Positions 10,425 through 23,399 of a DNA stretch of 64,000 nt are shown piece after piece. Position 1 is the stretch's first letter. Every line of letters starts with the position of its first letter. Below the pieces are notes generated by a model. It had not been told where the DNA came from, did not search any database, and was given only the letters and a program-made list of their open reading frames with translations. The translations under genes and the position numbers were made by a program. The stretch lies in contig JAJEKV010000094.1 in assembly GCA_021234155.1 (NCBI GenBank), forward strand, positions 1,070,396-1,134,395, given 5' to 3'. The DNA is from Isoetes taiwanensis (lineage: Eukaryota > Streptophyta > Lycopodiopsida > Isoetales > Isoetaceae).

Positions 10425-10830
10425 ATTAGATATGGACTTTAATTTCTGTACGGTTAATTTAAAACAACTTAATACACACATTCAAGTTGTTCATATCTTG
10501 TCGAGAGACATTTGAGCTTCGGAATCCCTTACTCAAAGGCTGCTACTGCCAAGCTGGTCTCCTCCCAAGCAGGTACAAAAAAGAATGCTAATCTCAGCTT
10601 GGATTTCTTCGAATTCGATGCGAACTGCTCATGCTATTTGGGGTCCTTACAAAGTACTCGTATATGTCCCTATGTTGTGCATTAGCCTTAAGAGACAATC
10701 ACTTTTAGGAATTGGGTTAGGAAGCACTACAAGCCTGCTTAAAGCCAAGTTGCATTCCTTCAAAGAAAGTACTAGAAAGGTTGCTTTAGATTCCTTCGAG
10801 TCTATAATGAGCATATCTTATATTATAATG

Positions 10831-11612
10831 TTATTGTGTAAGTGTTGGACCCAGCCCTAATTTTAACGGCCCAGATTTGACCAAACCAATGGCTATGATG
10901 ATGCCACGTCACAAAATTTTGAGTTTTTTTTAGGGTTCGCGAGGGCACCTATGGCGCCTGCTGCATTCCTCCAGTGGTATCCACATGCACGCCACAGGTG
11001 GAACGGCACCAGTATCCCAATTACAGAAAATCAACCGTAGGTTTTTTTTGGCTGGGCTGTGGGTTGATTTTGTGATGTCGGAGAAGGTTAGGGTATGACG
11101 CCCATGGATGCCCGCATCTACCTTCATTGTTATGCAAATGGAAAATTCTTGATAGAGAATAAGCTGCCGGATCCTTCAGGTCAGATGTTAAGCCACTACG
11201 TTCACAGGTGTCGGCTCTTACTTGAAATGCAAAGTTTGGAAATATACATGCCAGTTCTATGCCATTGCACAGATCTAAGAGACAGGGTCTGGGAAGTTAA
11301 AACCGGCAAGCATTCTTCCTCCTAAGGAATATGCTTGAAGGAAGCTTTGGTTCACTTCCCATCAAAAGGTATGCCTCTATAAAAGGGCTGGGATTAGGCA
11401 AGGAAGATTATGAAAATGTGGTATATTTGACAGAATTTAAAGAGGATGACAAGCTAAGGATTTCTTCATCGGATGAGAGATTATGGCGGTATTACCCCCT
11501 GATTCTCCAAGCAACAAGAAGCATTGTAAGAACCTACACCAGTGCCTGTTTATTCTAAACAGGCTTTGTTCTGGGTTTTGGAGTTTGCTATTTCTTTACA
11601 AGCTATATGAAT
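10831..11612. other. Unrecognised sequence with short open frames
   Basis: This single-copy-looking sequence lies between the tRNA array and a Helitron-like end. Plus-strand frames at 11095-11325 (76 aa) and 11331-11558 (75 aa) follow each other closely, but neither shows a motif I recognise. It could be a captured gene fragment or chance. Confidence 0.4.
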
Positions 11613-11613
11613 A

Positions 11614-11641
11614 CTAGAAAAAGTGCCCAGCGTTGCTGGGC
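11614..11641 (-). mobile_element. Helitron-like 3' terminus (minus orientation)
   Basis: Read on the minus strand, a perfect hairpin GCCCAGC-AAC-GCTGGGC is followed by ACTTTTT, then CTAG and a flanking T. This is the classic Helitron 3' end (hairpin about 8 nt before CTRR, inserted before T). The body would lie to the right. No 5' TC end or Rep/helicase frame was found. Confidence 0.55.
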
Positions 11642-12130
11642 TTTTCATCGTGCATAAATTGAAAAGGTAATAAACAAGGTGAATTTTAAGTTGAGAACAT
11701 CTGAAGGGGCAAAAGTTGTGTAAGTGAAACTTACACTATTAGCCAGTATTTCTCTTTCCTAAGCATTTGTCTTTCTTAAGCATAGATTCTTCAAACTTTG
11801 GGTTTAGACTTTAGATTCAAAAGCTTCTTAGGGGATTGGAATTTGTTATCACACTTGCTCTGCCTCACAAGCTACCATGTGTAAATTTAGACCAACGATA
11901 AGAATCAAAGATTATAGCTTTGACTTTAAAATTTATAAGATGAAAATCCATATGCGTTGTTCCCATTTCCTTTCATCATCGAAGGAACATGCCATCTCAA
12001 TTTTCTTCTTCCTCTAGCCTTGTCTTTAACATTTGGACTAAAAACTCTTTAGGCGTTCAATCTTCGAAGGAGTTTTCTAGAGGTTCAATTTTCCCTAAGG
12101 AGTTCTTCTAGAGGGTTCCCCTTTGTTGAT

Positions 12131-12274
12131 TTAGTGGCTAGTCCATTGGGTTAGCAATTAGGAGATCTTGTGTTCAAGTCTCGGGGGTTCGATCATATGT
12201 CCTTATGGATCTTTGCCAATGTCCTTATGGATCTTTGCCAATGTGGCATGGCGTAAAAATCTATCTATCTATCT
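12131..12274 (+). mobile_element. tRNA-headed SINE with (TCTA)n tail
   Basis: The head TTAGTGGCTAGTCCATTGGG resembles a Pol III A box and GTTCAAGTC (about 12172) matches the B-box consensus, at a normal spacing of about 35 bases. The body contains a 22-base direct duplication (ATGTCCTTATGGATCTTTGC repeated). The end is a CTATCTATCTATCT run, as in several plant SINEs. Upstream 11642-12130 holds nothing I recognise. Confidence 0.55.
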
Positions 12275-15200
12275 TTACATAGCATATCAAAATGACAAAT
12301 AAACTATTTTTTCCCAATAAATATGTGAATAACATCTCAATTGTACTTAGTAATTTCAAAAAATCCTTTCTATAGTATGTAAGTCAAAAGAACATTAGCG
12401 CAAATATATGAACGACCCTACATGTGGGGGAAATAAATAGGGGATTTGAGTTTTTTATTTTGCATAAAAATTTAAGAGAATGCAATGCTCCAACCCTCAT
12501 CATAAATCCATCTGTTTTTCCCAAATTCCATCAATCATCTTTTAAAATAAGAACGGATCAATGCATTGCTTTGAGGTCACTCCAATACACCAAAGGAATT
12601 GCGGACATTCAATATCTCTTTGTGATAGATAAATTCCTGATTAGCACTTAGATTGTCGAATGTGGAATATTAAGAGAATTGTGTGTTTGAAGATATGCAA
12701 GAAAGGCTTATGTTTCATTTTCTTATGCAAAAGCCTAAGCATTAATAATTGTTTGTCAAAATGAGGTTTTACATAAGATAAAATTAATGATGGTTCCAAA
12801 CAATGCCTATTCTTTCTTTTGAAGTCAAAAGCTTGCATGATTTGTATAATTTCGTGTAACTTTTTTTACCATATGGCTGATTGTTTAGGGTATCTGTTCG
12901 GATCATCTCAATGCGATCCACATAAAACAATTTGTATCTCCACACATACCCAACAAATCATTCCCAGCTATCCAAAATGACCATCCAAAAATGACCAAGT
13001 CATGTATCCTCTACCATTTGCTCCATTCACGAAAGTGCGAGGCCAATATATGAGGATCTTGCGAGGGCCTTTACGTACAAAAATACCCTTACCTTAATCA
13101 CGGACTTCAAGCATTTGATATAACCCTATATAATTCTTAACCTCGTCCTCCAAGATTTTGCCCGAGGCGAAAATAATGGCAAGTTCATATCAAAGAATGC
13201 CTACAAAATCTTTGCAAAATGCAAAAGATATTAGATGAAATTTGGGGCTTGATAATCAACACAAAACATGAGGCTCCTACCATTTTTGTGATCATAATTG
13301 GCACATTATTGTAATGCATTTTGGTGCCATCCGGATATTCCAAGGAACAATGTTGAAGGCATACACCTATAAGAAACATTTTGCATCAACATACATCATG
13401 GTCGAGGCGACCTTGTCTAAATGCAATGGCCACACACTTACAATCCCAATAGGAACTCCATTCTTGATTGCTGCGAAACATCACAATGGCTTCTCCATAA
13501 TACATGAATGCAAAATAAGAGGAAGGGTGGTAAGAAAAAGGAAGTACTTTGAGATTATAGAAGGAGATGTTGTTCAAGGGATTTTACGCGGCGAAATGTG
13601 GATGCCATTTAAGACTCGAATTTGAGACTCGGAAAAGAAGCCATTTGTGAATTCCGAGGGACATGATTTATTTTACGTGAGTATATCCGTGGATATGAGC
13701 TTATTTAAGTGGTGTACAAAGCGACAATCTCTCTCAAGAGGAGTTTGAGATGGCTTCTTCATTTGTCCCAACTTTCTTGTAAAGTGTTGCAAATGATCAT
13801 CTTTGTTTTCTGTTTGATGGAGAGACTCATGAGCTTGCATGATGTAGAACTGTATTAAATGTGCAAGTGAAAGAGCTGCCTTACCAGCGATGAGAATGTT
13901 ATGTTGGTGAAATGAGCATGCCCAAAACTTGTGCAGAATTTTGAGAATCAATAGATTAGGCTCTTTGCAATTGACTAAATACATTCTTTCATAGTCTGGC
14001 TCTAATCTGTTATAATTCAGGGCATCCAAGAAAACACCCAAAAGGAGCACCCAAAACACTCTTCTAAACATTAAAAGAAAAAGATGTTGAACCCATTCTT
14101 TGGGATGCATCTAAAAACATACATGTACACAACTCTCCCACAAAGCTGCAAGATGCATTGTAGATTCTCACCTTGCAAACAACAAATCCTCACGAACCAA
14201 ATGGGCTTGCATAATTACTCCAAAGGTTCATGCCTAGAACTGAAGGCCTACCACTGGCCAGTTGGAAGCAAGAGCTGCCGAGGAAGAAAAGTAAGTAGTC
14301 TACGAAAGTCGAAATGGTCGTGATAATTACAAACCCTTACAAGGACTTAGGGAATCTTGTTGTTCTAATATAGTTGTCACATCAATGCAAATCGGTATTC
14401 AAACCGGCCAAAAAGCTCCATTATTATATTCATTCTTCAAAAAAAAATCAGCAAAACCCGACCTCATAAAAACCCGACCTTAATATTTCTCCTTTAGATC
14501 AACTTTTGCATAGCAATTCTAAGAGCTGTATTGAGGCCGAAAACCAATACGACCTCAATGATGCCAAATGCCGTCTAAATTGATCTATGTTGGAATTTAT
14601 TAGACAAAATGTCGTACAACTTTATATGAACATAAAGCATATGAATAACTAAGGCGGCATGACATATCAAGGGTTTGCAGCAGCATTGATAAACCAAACT
14701 TACGGCCTCTCGGGCGGTTCACACACAATAAGCATCGGGGAACTATGTTAGCACTCATCCTTCTTGAATAAAGAGCCCTAGCCAATCTTTTGATCTTAAG
14801 GAATTGGAAAAAGCGTTCTCCATGTCAAATCATCCCGTTAACTATGAATGTACTTCAAGATTGTCTATAATACATCTCGGAATCAGCATAATGGCATTGA
14901 ATAACTGTTACCGCGGTAAAAAAATACAACTATAAAATGTATGCATGCGGTCTAGAAGCAAGCTCAAAATAGTCTAATTAAAAGTTCTGAAACATTGAGA
15001 GCATTACGGATAAAAACAAGTACGTAGTACCCTTTGACTCATGAAATATCAACTGCATCGTCTGCTCCAAATAGATCAAATGGAAACACTATCTCCATCT
15101 CTCGTGCGATTCTTTGCATTTCAATAAGACTCCATGTTTACAATTGAGAGTTGAAGCCGAGGAGATACGTCACTTTGAATATGCTAAACCATTTCACAAA

Positions 15201-17717
15201 AAGTAAAGTGTTAATATGGCTATATCCTTTGGCACAAACCTCAATTCAAAACTCGATCCTTCCCAAATAGCCCTCACCTTGTTTAATAGATTGAACCACA
15301 TGTGATGGGAAGATAGTAGTAGAAAGTAAAGACTAAAAACAAAGTAGAAATACGACAACATGTATGCGATTAAAGAGCTAGATGGAGTTCATGTCTTCAA
15401 GAACATAAGGAGTTTACGTCTTCAAGGACTCCACAAATGCCTCTGACAAAACTCAAAACAATTTCAAGCAAACTCAAAAGGATTTCAAACCATAGTCTTT
15501 AGTGCACGGCTTGATTGATGCTTCGAGAAATCCTCGAGACCATGGATATGTTAACTCACGGAGTTTTACATCTCGAGCTGAAGCAAATGTCAAAGCTATT
15601 TGTTGGTCACGGTCATGTAAATGATTTTTTTTAAAAAATCTAGGATTCTACTTGTGCTATGCGCGGTGGCATAAATCATGCACATAAAAGGTTGGTTGGT
15701 TAAGAAGAGCAAGGGTAGTGCTTGCTTCTCTCGGAGCACCGAGGATCCTGTGGTTGAAAAAAAAATAAAACTTGGAAACAATTAGATGGTTCTAAGCATT
15801 CTATAAAGGATATCCAAGTCCTCCGGAAAAAGGAAGCAAGGAGTTGCCTATATCAACCATCATTACCTATATCAAATGTATGTGGAGCAACACCGGCTGG
15901 CTAATCGTCACTATAGCAATAGGTGGTTTAATACACGGACTCAACTTACTTTTATATAAAAGCATGTCAAGAAAATATATATCCCTATGGATACAAAGTC
16001 GGATCGGACATAGATATATGTGAGACTCCTAACTGCTTGACTCGGCATGAAACAACCGCACCTAGAGTTGCTTTGGACCATTTGTCGATTATTGATAATT
16101 CAGTCCTTATGGCTTTTCGTTTTCATTTTGCCGGAAAAATATCCGTCATGCCGCGATGATTGTTTCACTTACCAAGAATGGGGTCTAAACGAAATTTAAA
16201 TTATCATGTTCACGCACAAGGGGATAGAACAACTAATTGAGTATTTAGTACTAAATCTTTTGCAATGGTTTATTCTACAGCATGACCGGATTCTGGAACA
16301 AAGAGCAACTTAAAGATTTTTGCTTTTGTGTTCGTTGATTTCCCAGATAAGGGCAACTGCCAAGGGTACAACTCTATATGATGCATTACATAAAGATGCT
16401 TCAGTTTCTCTAGATAATACCCCAATTCGAGATCAATCTCCACTGAACTTGGTAAACAAATCAATCTATAGCAAGTTTCAAGTCTAATATGCATTGTTTA
16501 AAATAGAAATCATCTCTTTCCAGACTGAAATAGCCAAAGAATCGTGGAGACCCGAAAGAATTGCTCGAATGTAGTTTTGATGCAAAATGTCTGGATGTTG
16601 ATTTCTTGATGGCATGGCCGGATTATAAAGAATACTCGACAAAGATGATAGAAGGCATGGAGGCCTCATTTGCGATCTTTGGTAGCGAGCGATTTTAAAA
16701 CCTAGGAAGATCGCGTGAATTAAGTCCACTGCTAAGTTAGTAGCGTTTTGCAATGAAATATCCGTGTTTATTCCACCTAAATGCAACATGTCACGGTAGA
16801 AAGGATTCAGGCTATAACTCAGTATTTTAAGCCCGAAATTGAAAAAAAAACGTGGAAGAATGCTTACCTGGTCAAGATTGGGGACGATCGAGCCATGTTT
16901 GGTTTGAAACAGAGAATTCCGGCCTTTCGGCAAAAGATTCGGCGGCGCATTTGCACCATCGATCTTCAAAGGGAACTGGATTACGGGGGCTAGATCTTTG
17001 TCCCACCAAAAGCATTATATAGAAGATTCGAACGTCCATATTGAAACTTGAATTCAAAACCTAAAGCGCACCACGATCGCCATAGCTGCATTTTATGTGC
17101 AAGAAGCTATTATGCACACCAGAGCATGTTCGACACAGAAAGCAATTAGGAAGCTTAGGGTGCGATCCGGCAAAATCGTTCACGTTGGTTTCTCTCTCTT
17201 TCTTCCTATGCATTAACCTAGAAGGAAATAATAACTAATTATTTAACGGCTCAAAATGAAAGTTGTGGGAAAACAAATTGACGGCCGAGATGCCCTGCAC
17301 AAACTACATTTTGCTTTTATTACTATATATAGATAATAATTTACTAATGCATTTTGACCATAAAATAAAGCTTACCTCTAAATGTTATAAACAATTTGGC
17401 AAGACTAGGTTCGAAAAGCAAATTATTTTGACATTTGTTGCTTGCAATATACCAGCATTCAAAGCCATGACAAACAACTTACATCAAGGCAACATAGCAA
17501 CATTCAACCCTAACATCCTAACACACTATAACATAAAATGCACATTATTGTCATAAGCCATAATAAGCAGTATTTGCACAACATCAACACAACATGAAGG
17601 GAAGGCCTATTGTCCTCTAATTTTCCATTGCTGAGTGAAGGCCTACTGTCCTATTCTTTCCCATTGCTGACTTATTCGTTATATCTAAGGTTCGTCATTG
17701 ACACGTACTTAACTTAT
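12275..17717. other. Gene-poor stretch, no recognised feature
   Basis: Only short or antisense-overlapping frames occur (for example minus 13673-14110, 145 aa, and minus 16484-16969, 161 aa). None shows a domain, repeat or membrane pattern I can name. GC is low. The long minus frame at 16484-16969 overlaps another open frame on the plus strand, a common chance pattern in old repeats. Confidence 0.5.
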
Positions 17718-17745
17718 GCCCAGCAACGCTGGGCATCGTTACTAA
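17718..17745 (+). mobile_element. Helitron-like terminal hairpin (plus orientation)
   Basis: GCCCAGC-AAC-GCTGGGC is identical in 17 bases to the hairpin at 11625-11641 read on its own strand, and is followed by ATCGTTA and CTAA. The flanking base is A, not the expected T, so the end is less certain. The two hairpins face outward, 6.1 kb apart. Confidence 0.4.
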
Positions 17746-20700
17746 ACTTGAATGCAACCAATTTTTTGCTTTATTTTTTTACTCGACATTCTAGTGTTCC
17801 GATGGTTTCTACCTTGCAATCTCGAGGTTTTAACCAGTGTTCTTGAGCTTTTACCCAGCATTCGACATATCTCTAACTTGCAAAATCACAGAATTGCTCC
17901 TACCCAAAGCTTCACGTTTGAACAATTTCTGTTTAGTTGCAATTTTGGCATGCGAGTTGTGCCTCTGCGCTGCCACTCGTTGGCACACCTTCCACATCAG
18001 AATTACAACTAAACAGACATTCTTATAAATAGAAAGGTAGCATCCTTCAAAAGGCAGAGCCGATAAATTGGGTGAAAAAAACCACTAACTTGCATCTGCA
18101 TTTGTACTTTTTTCTATAAAGATCTCTAGAAGATTGAGCAGTTGCAACAAATACCTAAGCTATTTAAGTGAAGGACTGGCCCCAGGCTATTGATATCGAT
18201 AGAGAGGGGTTCTACAAAAGAAACTGATGATGGCAATTAACATAGCAACAGTAGGGATGCCAAATTCTACACCCCAACTCTAAGTATGTTGAACGTACAC
18301 AATAAGGATCTGAATGCACAAACTAAAGTCTCAAAAAGAAGAAGGCTTGGCCATCACCAAATAGAAGCAATGTCTGCTCAGATGTAGATGCCATAGTCCC
18401 TAGAGCCCTTTATATCTACCGTGTCAAAAAATCTAAAGAACCAAGAAAAAGGAAGGGCAGTCTACCGCATAACAGTCTACTACATACTCGCCATAGTTGT
18501 ATATGTTTGATGCATCAAAAGCGCTAAATTGGGTGAGAAAAAGAGGTCGAAACCAAATCATAGCAATATGTTGCTGCTTTGGCTTACGGAACTTTAGCTA
18601 TGACGATGGAATTGATCGCCAATAACAGGCTTGCCATGGTTACCATGGCCAGGGCTGCGTACAGACCCAGCCCTAGATGAATCCAACCTGATCAATCCAG
18701 CCCTAGATCTAAGTCGTCCGATCTAGGGGCATGATTGATTGAAAACAGACATATGCTAAAACTTTATAATATCTAAACTATATAATTGCTATGGGCAAGA
18801 TTCTTTAGAATATTCTTTCTATTCTATTGCTACCTTGCCGCCGTTATACATTGTCCGTCCGGGAAAAATCAAGAGGAGAAAAAAAAGCGGATAATTTTAG
18901 AGGTCGACCGCGTCTGGCGATCTTCTATAATCTTCGACATCGCCTCCTCATCCGACAATTTACGGGAGGCCTTCCGCCTTCCAATTGATCCATTTTTCTT
19001 CAATACATAACTTATTGCTCGCCATTGATACTGCGTTCAGACCAAATTCGGCGACTTCGTTTGATCGAGAATCATCTTGGGCGGTCTCGTCGCGAAAATC
19101 GTTTGCTCAAGATCTCATAGTGAAATCGGGTCGCGGGGATAATTTCATTTGTGGCGTTGATCACGAGGCAAAAAAGGGTATTTCTTGCATAATTTGTGAA
19201 AGCATTTGTGTTTGGGTGCGGATATGGCGTAAAACCCTTAAAATTTCTTTTCTTCACTTCGGCCATCTCACTCTCCACCAATTGTTCCTCTTGATAATCT
19301 TTCACTACTTGCCCGATATTGCTTACCCGGGTAATCTTTTTCTCGTGATATTTTTCCTCCTTTACATTTCTTATTTGATTTTAATTCTATTAACCTTGGG
19401 GTTTGTCGGATACTACTGAGCACAAGGATGGGATTATTAGTCGGATCCCCGGTGTACTTCTACCTTGCTTGGCTGCCGATATTCGTAGGCGTGCCCTCTA
19501 TTATCTCACGCAAAACCCAACCTTGGAAAAGAAGGGCAAATTCTAGGGAAAAGTTTAACGGTTATTTGTAGATCATAAAACGGCTTTCAAGAATTAGAGC
19601 ATGATGCATTCCAAACATTATTCATATACGCTTAAAAGGTCCATTACACGCCAATTGCTTTTTTTGTAGGATTCTGCCGCAGCTTTGAATTTTAGTGCGA
19701 ATAGTTTGAAAGAGGATTCATCTTGCCTTGAATGGCTGCAAAAATAAGTGCCCTTCTTCAGTGATCTATGTATCTTTAAGAAGCATGAGCACAATATCTG
19801 CAATTCAAGTTGAAGAACTAACTTAACAGGGGATTGCAAGCTAGCAATCGCCCATTTTATGGGTTTTCAAACCACATTTTGTGGCGACGATCTAAATTTC
19901 TGCCTTAATGGTTTGGCGAGAAGATTGAAGGCCAAGGATTAGTGGAGCCCGGTGCAAGTGCTTGGCCGCATAAGCTTTCCCTCCATTATGGCCTATATCA
20001 TAGAATCATCGGTTAAAAAAATTCTCTTAGGTGCTATTCCTAACTCGAGGAAACTCCATAGTTAGGGTCAAAATTACTCATACATGCATATAGGTCTCGA
20101 GAATCAAAATCCATTTGGGGGCGGATCCTCGTTCAAAGCCACAATTCCAACGTCCTGCACCGATATCTTTGATTCAAATCTTCACATCTTTAGAAACACT
20201 TCAACCCACGAACTTTCCGACAAGACCTATTTTTCTCCTTTTACTGCAAATTGAACCACTGGAAACACTAAACCCAAAGATCAATCTCAAATCTAAGACT
20301 CCATAAGCCTGGATCGAAAACTCGATTCCCATTACATGCAACCCTAAGAAGAAGAGCGTGTCGGAATTAGACCGCAGAGGACAAAATTTGACCGGTTAAG
20401 ATCAAATCAAATCTCCGGATATGGTCGATCCGCCATAGGGAAGATTAAAGAGCAACAAATCCGGTGAAAATCAAAAGGAAAAATCCGGCCGTGGCTACTA
20501 AGGACTCCGCATCTTTTGCATACCTAAAAGAGCGATGGAAGAAAGAAGAGTCGCACCCTACCGGCCCTAACTTACACATGCTATAAATTTTGAAACCTAT
20601 CGACACGAGCAAATGAAAATCGACCGTAAGATTGCATATATGCTAAAATGTTCTTCTATAATGGCATTTTTGGACAAAGTTTTCCAAAGATTTTTGATAG

Positions 20701-21944
20701 AAAATAGTTGTCCATATTTGGCATGGCCATATTTAGCATGGCCATTAGAAAAATAGTTCTCCATATTTGGCGTGGCTAGATGCATTACAAAGAGGAAAAA
20801 ATGGCATATCTGTGGATTTGGCGCTGAGTTTTTGTTAATAAACTAAGCTTGCAGTTGGGTCCATAAACTAAAGCTCATGTACTACAACATGTGTATGTTG
20901 TGAATGCTCGTATACCATTCAAGTGAGTAATTGGAGTATATTGCACAAAGTATATGGTTGATCAACATAAGAACAAATATAATACCGTGCTCCAAAGGTC
21001 CAATTACGATTGTTGCTACGATTAATAAATAACTTTGTGCCCCATACATGTATTTAAGACAAGAAGATCAAGTAATTGTCTAAAATAATGTAGCGGTGCT
21101 GTTAGCAAAACTAGCATGAGGATGATTTTTTTGTTTACGGCATAAGGAAAATCTTTTTATGTATTGTGTGCTAGAAAGCCGCGGTTATATGATGCATATT
21201 TAATAGACACTTCTCATCATATGATGTACCAGTGTTTGAACCAATTCATTGGAAAATTCAGATTTGACAACATAACTAAACTAGACAGCATGTTGGCAAT
21301 GTTGATATGTTGGAGCAGTATAGGTATGTGATATTATGTTGTTGTTTCATTGTACGCCGAAGTTCCCTTTCATGTTTTAAATATTAAGTTTTGCACGCAT
21401 TCGACACCTTCTTGACAACAATTTCGAATGAACAGCAAGTTTGACAAATGGACAGCAAGTTGGACGTTTATATCATTTTCAACTATCACAAACTCGATAA
21501 AGAGAAATGTTCGCGGCGGCCTTGGCCGCCGCGATAAATTTCTTGTAAAGATAAAAATTTTATAATATAAGAAGATGCAAGTTTTGGTTGACATAAAAAC
21601 CTACTTGGTCGTTATATTTGAGATGCTCTCTTTTTTGCTCCTCATCTAAGTGAAGTTACTATTGTTTGGCCCTACATGGATGCAACTATTCTACTCTTAT
21701 TGGTTGATGAGTAAAGCAAGTGAAGAAGAGAAGCAATGATAGTAAATAATGCCTATAATTACTGTAAGCTTGTACATTATACATTTATAGGATATAATTC
21801 TATGAAAAAAAGAGGATGATTAACGTCCACTAGATGTCACATACAACACCAATGTTGTTATATGGGCTTGCTCTTATTTACCTTACATTATTAATCATCC
21901 ATAAAGATCTAATGTTACATAATAAGCCCATATAAGAACAAGAG
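17746..21944. other. Gene-poor stretch, no recognised feature
   Basis: The longest frame is plus 18985-19419 (144 aa). It ends in a leucine/isoleucine-rich segment that looks membrane-like but has no family signature. At about 20690-20775 a short near-repeat (ATATTTGGCATGGCC-like) occurs three times. No RNA gene was seen. Confidence 0.5.
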
Positions 21945-23265
21945 TTACATGGACTCTTTCTGCTTTGTAGCCCATGCTAATAAGAACAAGAAGGCAGGCC
22001 ACACGAAGTAACGAACTACTAGCATGATGATTGATGAATATCCACCAACTTGAGAAATTGCACTTAAGCCAAGGTATGAATGAGAATTTTCAACAATAAT
22101 GTCACAATATCGTGCACCACACTGGGCCAAGTAGGAAGTCCAATTAACATCCATGCCTAATGCAATCTTTGTGTTTTCTAGTGCCGTAGTTACGTTAACT
22201 TTGCTGTCCATTGCACTCCAGTAGTCTTGGTAAGTGCTATTTGGATTTCTCGCAAATTGGTTAACCATAGAGGACCAGAGGAGATGCATTTTCTCCATCT
22301 TAAGGTACTCACTATTGTTTAAGGCGTCATAAATCCATTTTATGGAATCAAGGTTACCTATGGAATTTCAAATGTGAGGCAAATAAAAAGATAAATAAAT
22401 TAAAAAATAAAAAACAAAAGCAAAGATTCTGCTTGGTAGAGTGTCATTAAGCTCCTTGGGACTCATTAGAGTGGAGGCAGTCATGCAAGTTTGGGATATT
22501 TTGGACCACAGTATATACCAATAATTTGCAGCTCATAGAACCATTGAATTCTGGTAATGAGCTACAAAAAGAAGGTGCATCCTTGCCTCTTAATTGTGCC
22601 ATTCTGAGTGACCTTGGTTAAAGGGAAGAATGAAGCATAGCTAGGCCAGTTAATATTTGATCTGTCACATGGGCACACACTAGTTTTTTCAGCGTCAAAT
22701 AAAGCAGTTGGATCTGGTAGATCGTGATCAATCCATGTTCTATTGGCCCTGTACTCGGGCAAATAACTAGGCAATAACTAGAGCAGTTAAAAAAAGAAGG
22801 AAATTCCGGTAAGAAGTGTTACTGTTATGCGCCCTATATCTCTGCCTGTGCTGGTTTCGTGGCCTTTGTCTCTGAAATTTTAATAAAAGTATAAATTAGG
22901 CCCAACCAACAAGTTAAAAACAAATCAGTTCCAGATGCTTACCGTGGAATATCATCCACAAATATGGTACAGCCTCCTACAACCCATTTGTAAAATCTGC
23001 TACTACTGATTTGGGTTACTGTCTGAAGATAAACTATATGTTGGGTTGGATTAATTAATTGATTCAAAGTTTCGGGAGCAGAAATTAGCACCTCTGTTTC
23101 CTCTGTTTCGATTGTAGCATCACCTAGAACAGCATCGGCCTGTAATTGGTTTCGAGAAGAAGAATTTTTCCTTCTGTAGCTAGCACTATGATTTAATTTG
23201 GAGGGAGTAGTCATTGAAAGTCGTAGGGATGAATCCTGCAGCCTTGCAGAGCCGGCCATAAGCAC
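21945..23265 (-). CDS. Probable multi-exon membrane protein gene, family not recognised
   Basis: Exon 1 (23265 to about 22941) starts MLMAGSARLQDSSLRLSM and ends at a good donor (CG|GTAAGC). The intron closes at AAAATTTCAG near 22874. Exon 2 begins with a hydrophobic segment (ITVTLLTGISFFF), followed by a Cys- and Asn-rich region with potential N-glycosylation sites (NRT, NGT). The last exon (about 22350-21945) carries more sites (NST, NVT, NWT), cysteines, and a C-terminal membrane helix (IIMLVVRYFVWPAFLFLLAW) with a short KQKESM tail. This suggests a cytosolic N terminus, an extracellular or lumenal loop and two membrane spans. Exon 2 shows at least two frame changes, so the gene may be decaying or contain base errors. 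I do not recognise the family. Confidence 0.5.
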
Positions 23266-23371
23266 ATGAATTGGAAGGTAAGTTATACGCTATTTTAGAT
23301 TGAATATATCTTAAGATAAGACACGCGTCTATTGTATGGAGTCTGGAATCTATCTATCTATTTATCTACCT
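23036..23371. repeat. Duplicated exon-1/promoter segment, copy A
   Basis: This segment matches 25889-26231 closely over exon 1 of the membrane-protein gene, its start codon and about 100 bases upstream, including a TCTATCTATTTATCTACCT run. It ends where a Helitron-like terminus begins at 23373. Copy A has a 9-base in-frame insertion (CTCTGTTTC repeated) relative to copy B. Confidence 0.8.
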
Positions 23372-23372
23372 G

Positions 23373-23399
23373 CTAGAAAAATGCCCACCTTCGGTGGGC
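23373..23399 (-). mobile_element. Helitron-like 3' terminus (minus orientation)
   Basis: On the minus strand, the hairpin GCCCACC-GAA-GGTGGGC is followed by ATTTTT and CTAG, the same plan as at 11614. It starts where duplication copy A stops matching copy B. Copy B continues TATGTATCGG, so copy B may show the site before insertion, with the expected flanking T now C in copy A. Confidence 0.5.

Larger units (their letters stand above)
440..10830 (+). repeat. Tandem array of four ~0.97-kb units, each with two tRNA-Lys genes or relics
   Basis: The same block recurs four times. In order it holds a stretch containing 'ACACGAGTGTGGGGCAATTA', a tRNA-Lys with CTT-type anticodon loop, about 150 bases of spacer, a tRNA-Lys with TTT anticodon, and a long spacer ending 'GAGTCTATAATGAGC'. 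The first tRNA starts at 756, 1753, 2730 and 4761 and the second at 981, 1965, 2923 and 10352. Removing the 1.1-kb insert at 3376 and the 5.36-kb insert at 4926 restores an even period. The first three units carry many one- to three-base differences. The fourth, split by the transposon, is the cleanest. Array edges are approximate. Confidence 0.85.

Noticed and set aside
440-10830. CRISPR-like array
   Set aside because: Units are about 1 kb, contain tRNA genes and are in plant DNA. There are no short repeats with regular spacers.
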